Positions 1-16,494 of a stretch of 64,000 nt of DNA are shown in pieces. Under the pieces are notes generated by a model that saw only the letters and a list, made by a program, of their open reading frames with translations, searched no databases and was not told the DNA's origin. How positions within the stretch are numbered: position 1 is the stretch's first letter; the number at the start of each line of letters is the position of its first letter. The position numbers were made by a program, and so were the translations under genes. The DNA comes from Bolinopsis microptera (lineage: Eukaryota > Ctenophora > Tentaculata > Lobata > Bolinopsidae): assembly GCF_026151205.1 (NCBI RefSeq), contig NC_087080.1, forward strand, positions 7,233,096 to 7,297,095, given 5' to 3'.

Positions 1-703
1 GGCGTCTTGAAATCACGTGCGCGCGCGGAAAATAAGATCCTTTGTATATGTAAAGCTCCTAGCGGCGGATGTAACATGAAGCTCAAGCCATGAAGTGATG
101 CGATTCACCCCACTTTTGGGGTTGCTTCATGGTTGTGTGTTGCGTCAGCCGTCAACCCCCGGACTCCGGAGATAATTTTTGTCGTGTTTCAACATCCACC
201 GATCTCATGATTTTACTTCTGACCACACTCATGATAAACTAATTGATTCGAGAACAGCCGATTTTAATGATTCTTGGTTGTTATCACCTTCAAGACTGCA
301 GTCATGGCGCCCATGGCAGAGAATGATTAATTCCAATCACGTACGTGAAGCAGAGGTACTACATTTCTTTTGATACAGAAAGATGATGCGACTATCGAAT
401 TAGACACGTCATTAGCAGGAGTTCTTAAAGTCAACAACGTGACCGATATTATGGACTGCTAAAAATAATAAATCCAGTGTTTTTGGTCTCAATAATGTTA
501 CAAATGGCACATTTGTGTGACTTAATCAGCCATGGCTGCATAATAAGCATTTTTGGTCTGAAATGTAGTTGATTAGGTCAATCTAACAATTCCAAATTCA
601 AAACAGCGTTCAAATAGTGTTCAGTATAAGTTTGCCCAGTAAAAATGTGACAAAATTAACTTTTCTTTTTTTCTTAACAGTATTAATTATATGTGTTGAA
701 ATT
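1..703. other. Gene-free AT-rich left flank
   Basis: I see no supported gene. The longest open frame (179-373) is 64 codons, matches no family I recognise and has no splice context. The stretch ends at the 8-bp target-site duplication of the hAT-type element that follows. Confidence 0.5.
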
Positions 704-1320
704 CAGGCACGTAGCCAGGGGGGGGGGCTAGGGGGGCGGCAGCCCCCCCCCGGAAAAAATCGAACCCCAGAAAAAAGATAAGCCCCCTAGTCCCCATGGT
801 CGCCTGGTAACTGGGCTGTGTTTATGACTGCAGTCAGTCAAAGATTTGAACTGTGGATTAGTAAATATATGTCATTAAATCCAAGCAAACATTCTAGAAG
901 ACTTCTATAATTCTATAATTATAGTCAATAGTGTCCCCTAGACCGTAGGAAATGTAAAAATCTTAAGACGATGAGGCCTGAGTAAGTCGTAAATTCTGAT
1001 TGGAGAATGCAGATTGCTGTTGTGAAGTTACCAAATTTACGTGAGTACTTGATTCTTTTCAATCCCAGTTTATTGCTGTCCTACAAATTTCTTTAATGCC
1101 AAATGTCGTCTAAAACACCCTGTTTCGCAAAAAATTTCCGGGGGACTGCGCCCCCCTAGCCCCCGCCAAGGGGCTCCGCCCCTGGACCCCGCTGGGGGCT
1201 GCGCCCCCAGACCCCTGCCACAGCTTGCTCGCTTCGCTCGCTGCGCAGCTTGATTGGACGCGTCGGCTCGCTTCGCTCGCCGACAGCCCCCCTCAAAGAA
1301 AAATCCTGGCTACGTCCCTG
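704..1320. mobile_element. Non-autonomous hAT-type element (617 bp) with 8-bp TSD
   Basis: The element starts CAGGCACGTAGCCAGG and ends CCTGGCTACGTCCCTG, so its ends are 16-bp inverted repeats with one or two mismatches. It is flanked on both sides by TTGAAATT (696-703 and 1321-1328), an 8-bp target-site duplication. An 8-bp duplication and termini starting CAGGG/CAGGC are hallmarks of the hAT superfamily. There is no transposase frame inside, so it is a MITE-like passenger. The interior is G/C-run rich (720-755, 1140-1215) and contains a segment (about 1075-1165) also found in tandem at 33.1-33.75 kb. Confidence 0.85.
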
Positions 1321-1328
1321 TTGAAATT

Positions 1329-5089
<3,761 letters not shown>

Positions 5090-5343
5090 TTAGCCAGTGA
5101 CGGTTAAGGTAGTGTGTACCATACTTTCTTCGCCCGAGACTTTGCTGCAATGTGCAGCTCCTCATTTAACCCTCACACCCGATTTCTCGAGTATTCGGCT
5201 GAGTAGACCGGGGGGCTGCATAGACCACTCACGATCCTTAGCTGAATGTCAACGACACTCACCCCACGACCAGGCAGGCAGTGGGATTTGAACCCGCAAC
5301 CTCACGATTGCAAAGCTGGCTAACCAACTGCGCTACCTGGCCA
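5090..5343 (-). mobile_element. tRNA-derived SINE
   Basis: Read on the minus strand, the 5' end resembles a tRNA: a 7-nt acceptor GGCCAGG pairs with CCTGGTC about 70 nt later. There is an A box (TAGCGCAGTTGG) and a B box (GGTTCAAATCC), the internal RNA polymerase III promoter elements. The D and anticodon stems are imperfect. About 180 nt of unrelated sequence follow the tRNA-like head, which is SINE organisation, not a functional tRNA. The lower boundary is approximate because I see no clear target duplication or tail. Confidence 0.7.
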
Positions 5344-5366
5344 AAAGGTAGCGCAGTTGGTTGATG
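5321..5366. repeat. Inverted copy of the SINE head (16-nt hairpin)
   Basis: AACCAACTGCGCTACC is followed after about 9 nt by its exact complement GGTAGCGCAGTTGGTT. The first ~20 nt of the SINE's A-box region is therefore repeated head-to-head on the plus strand. Confidence 0.85.
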
Positions 5367-8300
5367 TGTGTACTATTGAGTTGAGTAATTAATGATTATG
5401 TTTTTAAATTTCAAAAAATAACAATACAAAAAATAAAATTGGCTTATTAACTTGGGCTGCTGATTTGATTAAACAATAATTAAACCTGACAAGGTATCAA
5501 GCAAAGAGTAAGAATTTGTCACACTTCATTACAAGTTTATTTCAGGCACCCATTGCTGATATGGGATTTTTGAGATATCAACAAAATGTAAAATAATGTA
5601 AAATAATGTAAAATAATGTAAAATAATGTAACATAATGTAGGTTAAGTGTTGCGGACCCATAATGATGATAATTTAATTCCTTCTCCTCCGTGACATGAT
5701 GTGTGTACTATCAATTGCAATTATGTCAGCGCTTATACAATATACTGCTCGTATAATATAATACTAATATAACTTATACTATAACTTATACTACTTCTCA
5801 ACTGTCGAGAACACATCTATTTTTTTAACATCGATTATTAAATAAAAGTCCGGCTTGATTTTGAAATAACGTACATTTTTGACCAAGCTGGTAAAGTCAG
5901 ATCCACGGCCAGTGTCCACTAAGTAATGCCACGTACAATAAAAGTTTGATGGATCAATGTAGATCAATGTGGTGTTAATACAAGACATTCTCCTTAATCA
6001 AGCTATTAATCTTTTAATTACAGTACTGGAATGTACCTGATAATTCCATTCTTTTAAGATTTCCTACCGTTTCTTATTAGTACTGTACATGTGGTAATGA
6101 AGAGGAGGTATTTTCTGATTATTTTAATTTGCCAATTTATAAGATCACATTGTTATGGTGATTGGTTAAAAGTGATGTTTCCACTGCAACACTCAAGGTT
6201 ATTCGTCCTTCTGGCAGAAAAACCTCAGTTATATATAAAAACCTTTCATATACCGTGGTCTATTAAACGACAGCAAGGTCTTAGAATGAAAGTCATACGT
6301 CTATAATTGATGCAGTGAAACATGAAACCTTTATTTCTCTCAACCATTCATTGATTTACACGAAAATTACTGTCGAGTTGAGACATAAATGTTATGTCAG
6401 AATATTCTAGAACCAATTCAGTTATGCTGTCCGGACACAACTCAAATACATCACAGACTAATCAGCTAGACTGATATAATATTGCCACTATATCACTGAT
6501 ATGAATCAGTCCCAAATACCTACGATCTCCTTTTGTTTTTTTGTTTGTTTTTTATGTCAAACTTTCTTTTTACTGACAGTGACAATGTCTGTTCCCCAGT
6601 AATGTAGGTACTGCAATGACCACAGTTATCGACTTAAAGATGTGCTTGGTATTGCTTTGTGTTTGTTCAACAATGTTCAATAGTAGGTACACAATCTCTG
6701 TAGGATACCTATTAGAGAAACAATGGCTTCATTAATCAATAGATGGACAAGGTCTAAATAACACATACTATCGTAAAACTGGCCATCTATATAATACTGA
6801 TATATCTAGTAGTATATCTAATAGTATAGATAGTAGTATATATAATAGTGTATATATAATAATTATATTGGTATATAAGCGGCCTCTTTATAAAAATGTC
6901 CCCGTCTTTATCAAGAATTATTAATAATCAAGAAAAATGCAAAACCAGAACCAAACAAAAGAAAGATAATCAAGGAATCTTGTCGGAGTTTTGTTAAGCT
7001 TATAGTGTTATGTAGGATGACGCAGGTTCCTCGTGGTATCTTTAACTGAAACTTGCAATCGTGACGCACTGCCGGCGCTTCTAACCTTCAGTGACGCAAA
7101 CTGACGCATACTTTACAAACCAACACCGTTCAAAGAACCACCCACTATACTTTATATAAGATGTATTTATTATACGTAAATTTGATCTAGGATGACGCAG
7201 GTTCCCCCGTTTCATCAACTAAATAACTGAAACCAGCAGTTTTAACCCAGAGCCAGCTTGCAGTACGCACAAGCCGATCCATAGTGCATACTTTACAGAC
7301 ATAGTTCCGCTCACTACTTTATGTAAGCTATAATTATTACACTTTAATATTACATTAGTTAACAGCCCTTATCCAGGTTGAGATATTTACAGCTGACACG
7401 CCAACTTCCTGACGTCACATCTCCCTACTTGGCTCTGAGGATGAGTTCATTTCACGGCATATAATAATTTATCCGCGAACATCCTCAGTTCTATAATATA
7501 TGATGACATCACATCTAAAGTTGTCCTGAGAGAGAGGGAGGTAGCAGTTTGAATATTATCCGGGTTATAGCGCGGAATATGGCCTGTTGTTAACAGTGCT
7601 GAATCCGTACAATCACACCGGGTTTTTGCAGGACAACATGTACAGTACAAGTACGCTTTATATATAGAGCTATCCCTCAGATCTGGTCGTGAATACCACG
7701 TGACATCACCATAAGTCACGTGGGCGTTTCAGCGACCACGTGGGCGTTTCAGCGACCGATCAGAGCGCGGTATTCAAGTCACAGTACTAACTGAGCGACC
7801 AATCTAAGCACTGCATTCAGCCCGCTCACGTGGGACAGAGGTCATATAATTAGGGCTTCAAATATCAACTCGTTATTCCTTATATGGGATAAGTGGGAGA
7901 TAATGACCAGTAAATGTAGCGCAGGTTGAGATTCCCGTTTTGAACATGCCCAGAAAGTAACCAGTATTTTATGCTTCTTGGGACACCGCCAATATTACAC
8001 TATTTCTATTAATAGGGTCATCCAATTAGCAGAAATAATTACAATTAACATACTACATAATAGGTATAACTACAAGTTACAAAGATCTCAGACCTCATGG
8101 AACGGTTATTGTTGAATGTAATAAATGAATTACATACAATATAATAATACGAACTGAATACAGTTATATTAGCTTAACACTAAAATCAGCAAACACCTCA
8201 CATCCTGGCGGACTGCCAGAAAAGAGCTGTTAGCATCTGTTGGGTGACAAACTTCAGATCTCATCTTCATGGTGTCTCCGCACATTGTGTTGAGAATAGA

Positions 8301-8464
8301 GGGTGGGGCCTCATGACACTCTACAAGCAACTATTAAACACCCATATCAGTATGTGGTATGTGTTTAACATAGCTCAAGAGAGCCAATACTGGGTTACAA
8401 TTGTAGAGACAGTGCCTTTTCAGAACACCTAGGTAGGGTCATAGAATCAGGGCATCACGTTCTC
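5367..8464. other. AT-rich intergenic sequence with small repeats
   Basis: No gene supported. Present are an 11-bp tandem repeat (AAAATAATGTA, about 5583-5640), a diverged direct duplication with GATGACGCAGGTTCC at about 7016 and 7191, and a 20-bp tandem pair with CACGTGGGCGTTTCAGCGAC at about 7717-7757. Confidence 0.5.
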
Positions 8465-8636
8465 AGGGTCAGGGTCAGGGTCAGGGTCAGGGTCAGGGTC
8501 AGGGTCAGGGTCAGGGTCAGGGTCAGGGTCAGGGTCAGGGTCAGGGTCAGGGTCAGGGTCAGGGTCAGGGTCAGGGTCAGGGTCAGGGTCAGGGTCAGGG
8601 TCAGGGTCAGGGTCAGGGTCAGGGTCAGGGTCAGGG
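8465..8636. repeat. AGGGTC hexamer array, about 28 units
   Basis: Nearly perfect AGGGTC repeats with degenerate copies on both sides (for example near 8655 and 8670). The unit resembles G-rich telomeric repeats but is not TTAGGG. The Asp-Pro frame on the minus strand is a repeat artefact. Confidence 0.97.
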
Positions 8637-8785
8637 AATAAGGGTATCAAGTTCTCAGGGTCAAGCCGTTAGGGTCAGGGCCAAATAGTAGAGATTTAAT
8701 AGGTAGTTAGTACAATTTCATCGCTCAGTTGGGATGGGCTATATGGTGGAATATAATTAGGCGGTTTAAGGTATACATCTCCCTA

Positions 8786-9750
<965 letters not shown>

Positions 9751-10099
9751 TACACACTACACACTACACACTACACAATACACACTACACACTACACACT
9801 ACACACCACACACTACACACTACACACTACACACACTACACACACTACACACTACACACCACACACCACACACTACACACTACACACTACACACTACACA
9901 CACTACACACTACACACTACACACTACACACTACACACTGCACACTACACACACTACACACTACACACACTACACACACTACACACCACACACCACACAC
10001 CACACACTACACACTACACACTACACACTACACACTACACACTACACACTACACACTACACACTACACACTACACACTACACACTACACACTACACACC
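9751..10099. repeat. ACACACT-type 7-bp minisatellite
   Basis: About 50 copies of a 7-bp unit (CACACTA), with occasional CACACCA and expanded ACACAC variants. Confidence 0.95.
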
Positions 10100-10393
10100 A
10101 TTTCCATTGTCAGTGATGAATAGTTTATTAATCTTGCAAAAGTGGTCGCCATTTCATCAAAATTATCTATTGTTCTTCGGTAACATTCTCCTTTTATTTC
10201 ATTTAAACATCCATATTTCAAATGGTATTGTACACAACTTTCTAGAATGCGAATATTTCAACTTAATATATACCAGGGTAGTTAACAAACACATCCAATG
10301 TTGATTGTTGTTTTTTGATACCATAAATATTTACTGTATGTCGTTACCACATGTTCAGTAAAGTACATCAGACAGGAGAAGGTATATACAATC

Positions 10394-10524
10394 ATAGATG
10401 TGGATTCTGGTGGGGAGGTGAAGTATAATTTTTCGACACGCGACAGCAATTGACCAATCAAACCCCAGAATCACTGTCACGTGTAAAAAATATGCCTCAT
10501 CTCCCCATCAGTATTTACATCTAT
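10394..10524. mobile_element. Short foldback element, ATAGATGTGGATTCT family
   Basis: The left end (ATAGATGTGGATTCTGGTGG) and the right end (reading inward AATAGATGTAAATACTGATG) are imperfect inverted repeats with a shared GGGGAGGTGA/TCATCTCCCC motif. Relatives sit at 47615-47916 and about 60830-60962, all without coding capacity. Confidence 0.6.
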
Positions 10525-10550
10525 TGAACATGAGTAAATTAGACAGTAGC

Positions 10551-10966
10551 TGTTCAGGAGCTATCTGTTCAGGAGCTATCTGTTCAGGAGCTATCTGTTC
10601 AGGAGCTAGCTGTTCAGGAGCTAGCTGTTCAGGAGCTAGCTGTTCAGGAGCTAGCTGTTCAGGAGCTAGCTGTTCAGGAGCTAGCTGTTCAGGAGCTAGC
10701 TGTTCAGGAGCTAGCTGTTCAGGAGCTAGCTGTTCAGGAGCTAGCTGTTCAGGAGCTAGCTGTTCAGGAGCTAGCTGTTCAGGAGCTAGCTGTTCAGGAG
10801 CTAGCTGTTCAGGAGCTAGCTGTTCAGGAGCTAGCTGTTCAGGAGCTAGCTGTTCAGGAGCTAGCTGTTCAGGAGCTAGCTGTTCAGGAGCTAGCTGTTC
10901 AGGAGCTAGCTGTTCAGGAGCTAGCCGTTCAGGAGCTAGCTGTTCAGGAGCTAGCTGTTCAGGAGC
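10551..10966. repeat. 15-bp minisatellite (TGTTCAGGAGCTAGC), about 28 units
   Basis: The array is almost homogeneous. The first units carry ATC instead of AGC and one late unit has CGTTC. Because 15 is a multiple of 3, all frames stay open; the 150-codon frame from 10524 encodes Cys-Ser-Gly-Ala-Ser repeats. I do not call it a gene: it has only a short non-repeat start and no splice or family support. Confidence 0.95.
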
Positions 10967-11728
10967 CTCCTATTGACTACAATTCTGACATTGAGATTTG
11001 AGACAGGAGCTCACTATTCTAACACTTTTAACTGTTAAGGTATTATAATATTCTAAATTAGCTGCAATACTTAATGTGTAAACTTAGTACCTACCGACAA
11101 TATGCGAGTAGCTCAACTAGTTCCTGTATAAAGGAATCCAGGATAACATGGTTTAAAAATGATGTCAAAAATACCGGATCTTTCAAATCTGGCAGTTTTC
11201 CAACTCGCCCAACTCAACAGCGCACATTAATATAACACTACGTCGACAGCACCCGCAGCCGTCAACAGCCAATAGAAACACCGGAAACTCTCAACAAGCC
11301 AATCAGAGAAGCAGTTGAGTATCCCGTGATAAGACGGCTCCACTGGTCCCAGTGATCTCAAGTTTGAGGAGCTGGGTCGGGTTAGATTTCAGTGTTGTCG
11401 GTAATTCGATTGAGAAGGCTGTAAAACTCATTAGGGACACTGTGAGTGTGTTCTAGACTTGATTTATAGAGGGAGTGTGGGTACCCAGATCAGGCATGCT
11501 CTCAGAGATCTACCAAAATAGATTACACTACTTAATTTAATAACTCTGTGATAGCTAGTACTGTAAGTTCATTATTTCATGTTATATCCTTGTAACAAGT
11601 AATATTCTTAATGGGACGAAGGCTGTGAAGTGTGTGATATAAGTGCTGTGATGTAGCTCATAGACTTGCCCGGTCACGCCAGGGCATCTTCTCAAGCACA
11701 CTTCTTCTAAAATGGGGCATGTCCTGAC
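10967..11728. other. Intergenic sequence
   Basis: No gene recognised. Two CCAAT motifs (about 11269 and 11299) lie in a moderately GC-richer stretch. Confidence 0.35.
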
Positions 11729-12410
11729 AAGACACAATCCTCTGATCCTATTCTAACAAGACACAATCGTCCGATCCTGTCCTGACAAGACACAATCCTC
11801 TGATCCTGACAGGACACAATCCTTTGATCCTGTCCAAACAAGACACAATCGTCTGATCCTGACAAGACACAATCCTCTGATCCTGACAAGACACAATCCT
11901 CTGATCCTGTCCTGACAAGACACAACCCTCTGATCCTGACAGGACACAATCCTTTGATCCTGTCCAAACAAGACACAATCGTCTGATCCTGACAGGACAC
12001 AATCCTTTGATCCTGTCCAAACAAGACACAATCGTCCGATCCTGTCCTGACAAGACACGATCCTCTGATCCTGACAGGACACAATCCTTTGATCCTGTAC
12101 AAACAAGACACAATCGTCTGATCCTGACAAGACACAATCGTCTGATCCTGACAAGACACAATCCTCTGATCCTGTCCTGACAAGACACAATCCTCTGATC
12201 CTGACAGGACACAATCCTTTGATCCTGTCCAAACAAGACACAATCGTCTGATCCTGACAAGACACAATCGTCTGATCCTATCCTGACAAGACACAATCCT
12301 CTGATCCTGTCCTGACAAGACACAATCCTCTGACCATGTCCCGACAAGACGCAATCCTCTGATACTATCCTGTCTCCTGATAAGACACAATCGTCCGATC
12401 CTGTCACAAT
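11729..12410. repeat. Minisatellite of 22-bp and 29-bp related units
   Basis: Units built from GATCCTGACAAGACACAATC and a longer version with an extra CCTGTC alternate for about 680 bp, with higher-order repetition. The three overlapping minus-strand open frames (up to 263 codons) encode only permuted repeats and are not genes. Confidence 0.95.
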
Positions 12411-14540
12411 CCTCGGATTTTTTTCTCTTGAGTTTAACCAGCTTGTACAGGTAACCAAACAGCACAACTGAAAGGATCCGGAAATCTGTACTTCTCACCT
12501 GTGCAACGTCCTATCCCGATATTATGGAAATATGGAAAGGTGCACTGAGAATAAGGAGGCATCGAAAGATGATAGAACATCTCATTATAAGTAAGTATGG
12601 AAGCCAAGTTCGGAAAGGAGATCTTGAGATCAGCAAAAAATTCCTAGAAACCACCTCAACAAATACAAGCCAGAACAGCTGTCTTTTGTATTTAATTATG
12701 ATTAATGAACTGATTTACTGGACAGTGAATAAATACTCTTCTGCGGGGGAATACTTTGACACCCTCTAAAACTTTAAACTCGGCGTGACACTTTACAGAT
12801 TCAGTTGTTTTTTCACCGCGTGGGCTCCCAATGCCATATCTTACAGAGATCCTTGCAACCAAAGCAACTCTAACAAAAGGAAATAAACTCCTGCCAAGAC
12901 CATTTTATACTGTTTGATACTCTTACATTTGACCAAGCTGAATCAGGTCGTAGCTAGAGCGAGGCCAATTTATTAGCTTGAATATTTGAACCTACACTTT
13001 GGGATAAGACCAACAATTAACAAGAGAAATCAGTTCCCCAATTACACGACTCATAATAAGCTACCACTGATTTGCAATTTTACTTTCTTGTACAATTTCC
13101 GATGAACGAGAACAAGTGAAACAAAGATTTTAATTTATGCGTATAGAGTATAAATTTAACACATGACAAAACAATTAAACCAGAATAGTATTTAATTAAA
13201 ACCCAGAACAGCAATTAAAGGAGCGTTACACGGTAACCATGGTAACAATTATATGTGACCGTAACATCGTAACCATGGTAACGTTTGTGATGCGTTAGAG
13301 CCTTCAGTTAACGTTTTAATGATAGAGTAAATGAAATGTGCAGTGAAATCACCAGTGTCCTGAATGTGAAGGGTGGTTCAATTGCCGCCACCAATGTAAT
13401 ACACTTGCACTTGCGCCAAATTCCAACGAGAGTACCGTGCCAAATACCAAACCATATATGGCGGTGCTGGATATACGGACCCTTGTCAACACTTGCCAGG
13501 TCGCGGCATGACAGGAATGCGGTTAAACGGGTACATTTTACGGAGGGAACCTAGGATTTAGGTTTTATAAGGGAACCTAGGATTTAGCTTTTAGGAGCCT
13601 AGTATTAGGAAGAGCCTTCGGTTTATCATTTGAGTTCAAGTTAAAGCCAAAGTCTTTACAAGGAACCTATTTGAACAGATAAAGGACAAGCATGCCCATA
13701 ATTCAAAAAGGCTCGTTGGAAAGATTTTGTAAATGTTTATAAGGAGATTTATTCTGTTCAACCAAATTATTTCTACTCAACCTTTACCCACTACCCTAAT
13801 TAATAGCAACTTCGAAAGTGGTTATCAGTTCTCAATAATATAAATCAGTTCTCAATCACCAGCTCACTCCCCAATCTCACGACCTAGATCGTGGGATTAA
13901 TTTGACTACTCCTGAACACAAATCACACAGCTGAAGTAGGCCTGCAAGTGGAGACTCGCGCCACATAAACATCTGGGGTAAGTAGCAGCGTGATTAATGA
14001 GGGGTCTCTTTCGGGGTGTATTGAGCACTGACTTGCTCTCTCTATATCGTGTACATTGTATACATTTTGTAGTTCACGCTCAGGACACCATAGTGAAAGT
14101 GAAAGTGAAAGAAAGTGAAATACTGAGTTTATTGCACGCTGTTGACTATGGAAGAAAGGAACTATACGGTGATAGCCAGGTGGTGTTAGAAAGTGATGAA
14201 TGAACTGTTAAGTAACTTAATAGTTTGAAAGAAGCCAATAATTGATGTTAATGGTCAAGCTATCGAGATTTATTTGCTTGCTGTTCTTTATATTAAAGGG
14301 GGAAATCCTGAGAAAGATTTTCCCCTTACTTGTGCAGATAACAATTATTCATTAACAGAAGGACATAATATAAGAGCTTATCACGATATCACACAGCGTG
14401 TAATCGCGGCAGGTAATTTGGTATTCGCTTCCTACTGTAATGTTACTTTGAGTCGGTTAGGTGGGGGATTTCAGCCCACCTAACCGAAGGAAGTAGAATA
14501 CAGAACCAGATTTAGGGAGAGAGAGGTTACACAACATTAT
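12411..14540. other. Intergenic AT-rich sequence
   Basis: No gene recognised. Two perfect X-box-like palindromes (13233-13246 and 13269-13282) are the only notable sites. Confidence 0.4.
13233..13282. promoter_or_regulatory. Pair of X-box-like (RFX) motifs
   Basis: GTAACCATGGTAAC occurs twice, 36 bp apart. It fits the RFX X-box pattern GTNRCC-N2-RGYAAC. No gene start is apparent next to the pair, so a regulatory role is only a motif-level inference. Confidence 0.3.
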
Positions 14541-14712
14541 AGCATGTGTAGACTTAGCTCTAGTGTGTAGACTGTAGTGTGTAGACTTAGCTCTAGTGTG
14601 TAGACTGTAGTGTGTAGACTTAGCTCTAGTGTGTAGACTGTAGTGTGTAGACTTAGCTCTAGTGTGTAGACTGTGGTGTGTAGACTTAGCTCTAGTGTGT
14701 AGACTGTAGACT
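14541..14712. repeat. 32-bp minisatellite, about 5 units
   Basis: Tandem copies of a unit containing GTGTGTAGACTTAGCTCTA. The minus-strand frames through it are repeat artefacts. Confidence 0.93.
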
Positions 14713-16494
14713 GAAGGCGAGTATGCAATGTTAACAGTAGACGACTGAGTGTACATATAAGTAGACAGCTCACACTGATTACATTTCAAGTGCACATAAA
14801 TATTAAATATCAGACCCAGACTACAATTACATTAGTCAGCTCTGCAGTATACATTGTAGTACACTAGTACGGCGTGTTACAGGTGTACCAGACTGTACTG
14901 GTGTAGAGTGTATTGTGTGTGGTGTATAACCACGCAATTTCACACTATTTCCGGCACTGTGTGGTATCTCCATGTAATAGCTGAAGTGTACAGTGTTCAG
15001 TGTACTGTAGAGAAAAACCGAGAGTCATGTTACACACCGCTGGGGTAATGCGGGAAACGTACGTGTTTTTAGTTTTTAAACTTTCCAAATTTAGAGGCCT
15101 CAGTATCGTGTGTGTGTCCTTCTGTTCTAGAATGTTATTACCTGCACATTTTCAGATATTTTTCAAGATGGCGGTTCAGATTCTGGTCTAGCAAATAACA
15201 TACTCAATCTGATTTGATTGCAAATTATCAAGCCACCGAGATATTTGTGCCAGCAAAAAAAGATGCTAATTATATCATATACCGATAAGTGATATCATAA
15301 TTTAAAAACCATATCTCATTATAAATTAGCTTAACATTTTAGTCAAATTCGTCTTCAGCAACACCCTAGAAAGTTTTTGAAAGCTTGGGTAGAATATCGA
15401 CACTTTATAGTTAATATCAATTAACTATCTAGTAGATAATACTTTTACGGTAAGATTATTACTTTGTAACCTGATGACAGTATGGTTTATGGGTCATTCG
15501 GAGATTCGAGTCTGTCATAGTGGTTGCTAGGGTGTTGCTGTGGTGACAATTTGTAGCCTAGGAAACTAATATCACGTAGCTCTTACGACACTTTCTGTAC
15601 ATTATATCAAACACACATCGAGCTATATATTTTAGCTACAAAAATAAAAAATTACGTGCAGGGCCCCCGCGTACACTCAAAATACAATATCTTAACACAA
15701 GATAGCTCCTAGCAAGCAATGCTAACATCCTAATAAAACTAAACCTAAAAGTGAATCTCAAAGATTCTTAACTAAACATGAAAAAACTGTGAAAGTAATA
15801 ACAATAATTTGACGAGTCAGCTGGTATTTTAATCGCATTATTTAAATAAAATACCGGCATTTTTAGAGTTAACAGGGGCCACGTGCACGTATTAGGATAT
15901 TTCATTCAGTAAATCGTAAAGTCTTTTACAAAGATAACTAGAATTTTTATTTAGAGTATATAAACTTAACAGATGATTTAAATCAAATTATCATTGTAGA
16001 ATGAAAAGTGAATCAATTGCAAATCATTAACCTGAAAGTAGTCACCGAAGGATACGTTATTTTAACTAGACATTAATAAATATTATACTTACGGGATATG
16101 CAGCCCTTAAACCTAATACATAATGAATTAACTGAATCAATTACAACTGAGTTGAATATATATTTCACTTCAAAACTCTCTTAAAAACTTAAAAAGGATG
16201 ACCGTAAACAGTAGTCATGGAAACTGAGAATATGTCCGAAGGCAAATCGGACTTAAAGAGGCAAACTTTTCCACGCAAGCACCAGCGTGAAAATATACAT
16301 TTTATAATCTTAAAAAGTTCAAATACCAATTAAAATTAACCTCCAAAGCTCTGCACTCAATACATTATAATATATTATCAAGACACAACAATTCATTAAA
16401 AATGTCTCAATAAAAACAGTCGCTGTTAAATTTTCCAAACTCTGATCGGTACCGAAGGGGGGCACACCAGCATGGTAACCATGGTAACCCCACT
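14713..16494. other. Intergenic sequence downstream of the IER-like gene
   Basis: AT-rich; presumably includes the 3' UTR of the minus-strand IER-like gene. An X-box-like GTAACCATGGTAAC lies at 16475-16488, just past its stop. Confidence 0.4.

Noticed and set aside
5270-5343. Functional tRNA gene on the minus strand
   Set aside because: Acceptor stem and T arm are good but the D and anticodon stems pair poorly, and unrelated SINE body sequence follows.
10524-10976. Secreted Cys-Ser-Gly-Ala-Ser repeat protein
   Set aside because: The frame exists only because the repeat unit is 15 bp; no signal peptide, splice signals or family support.
11707-12498. Three overlapping minus-strand repeat proteins up to 263 aa
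   Set aside because: All are readings of the same minisatellite in different frames.
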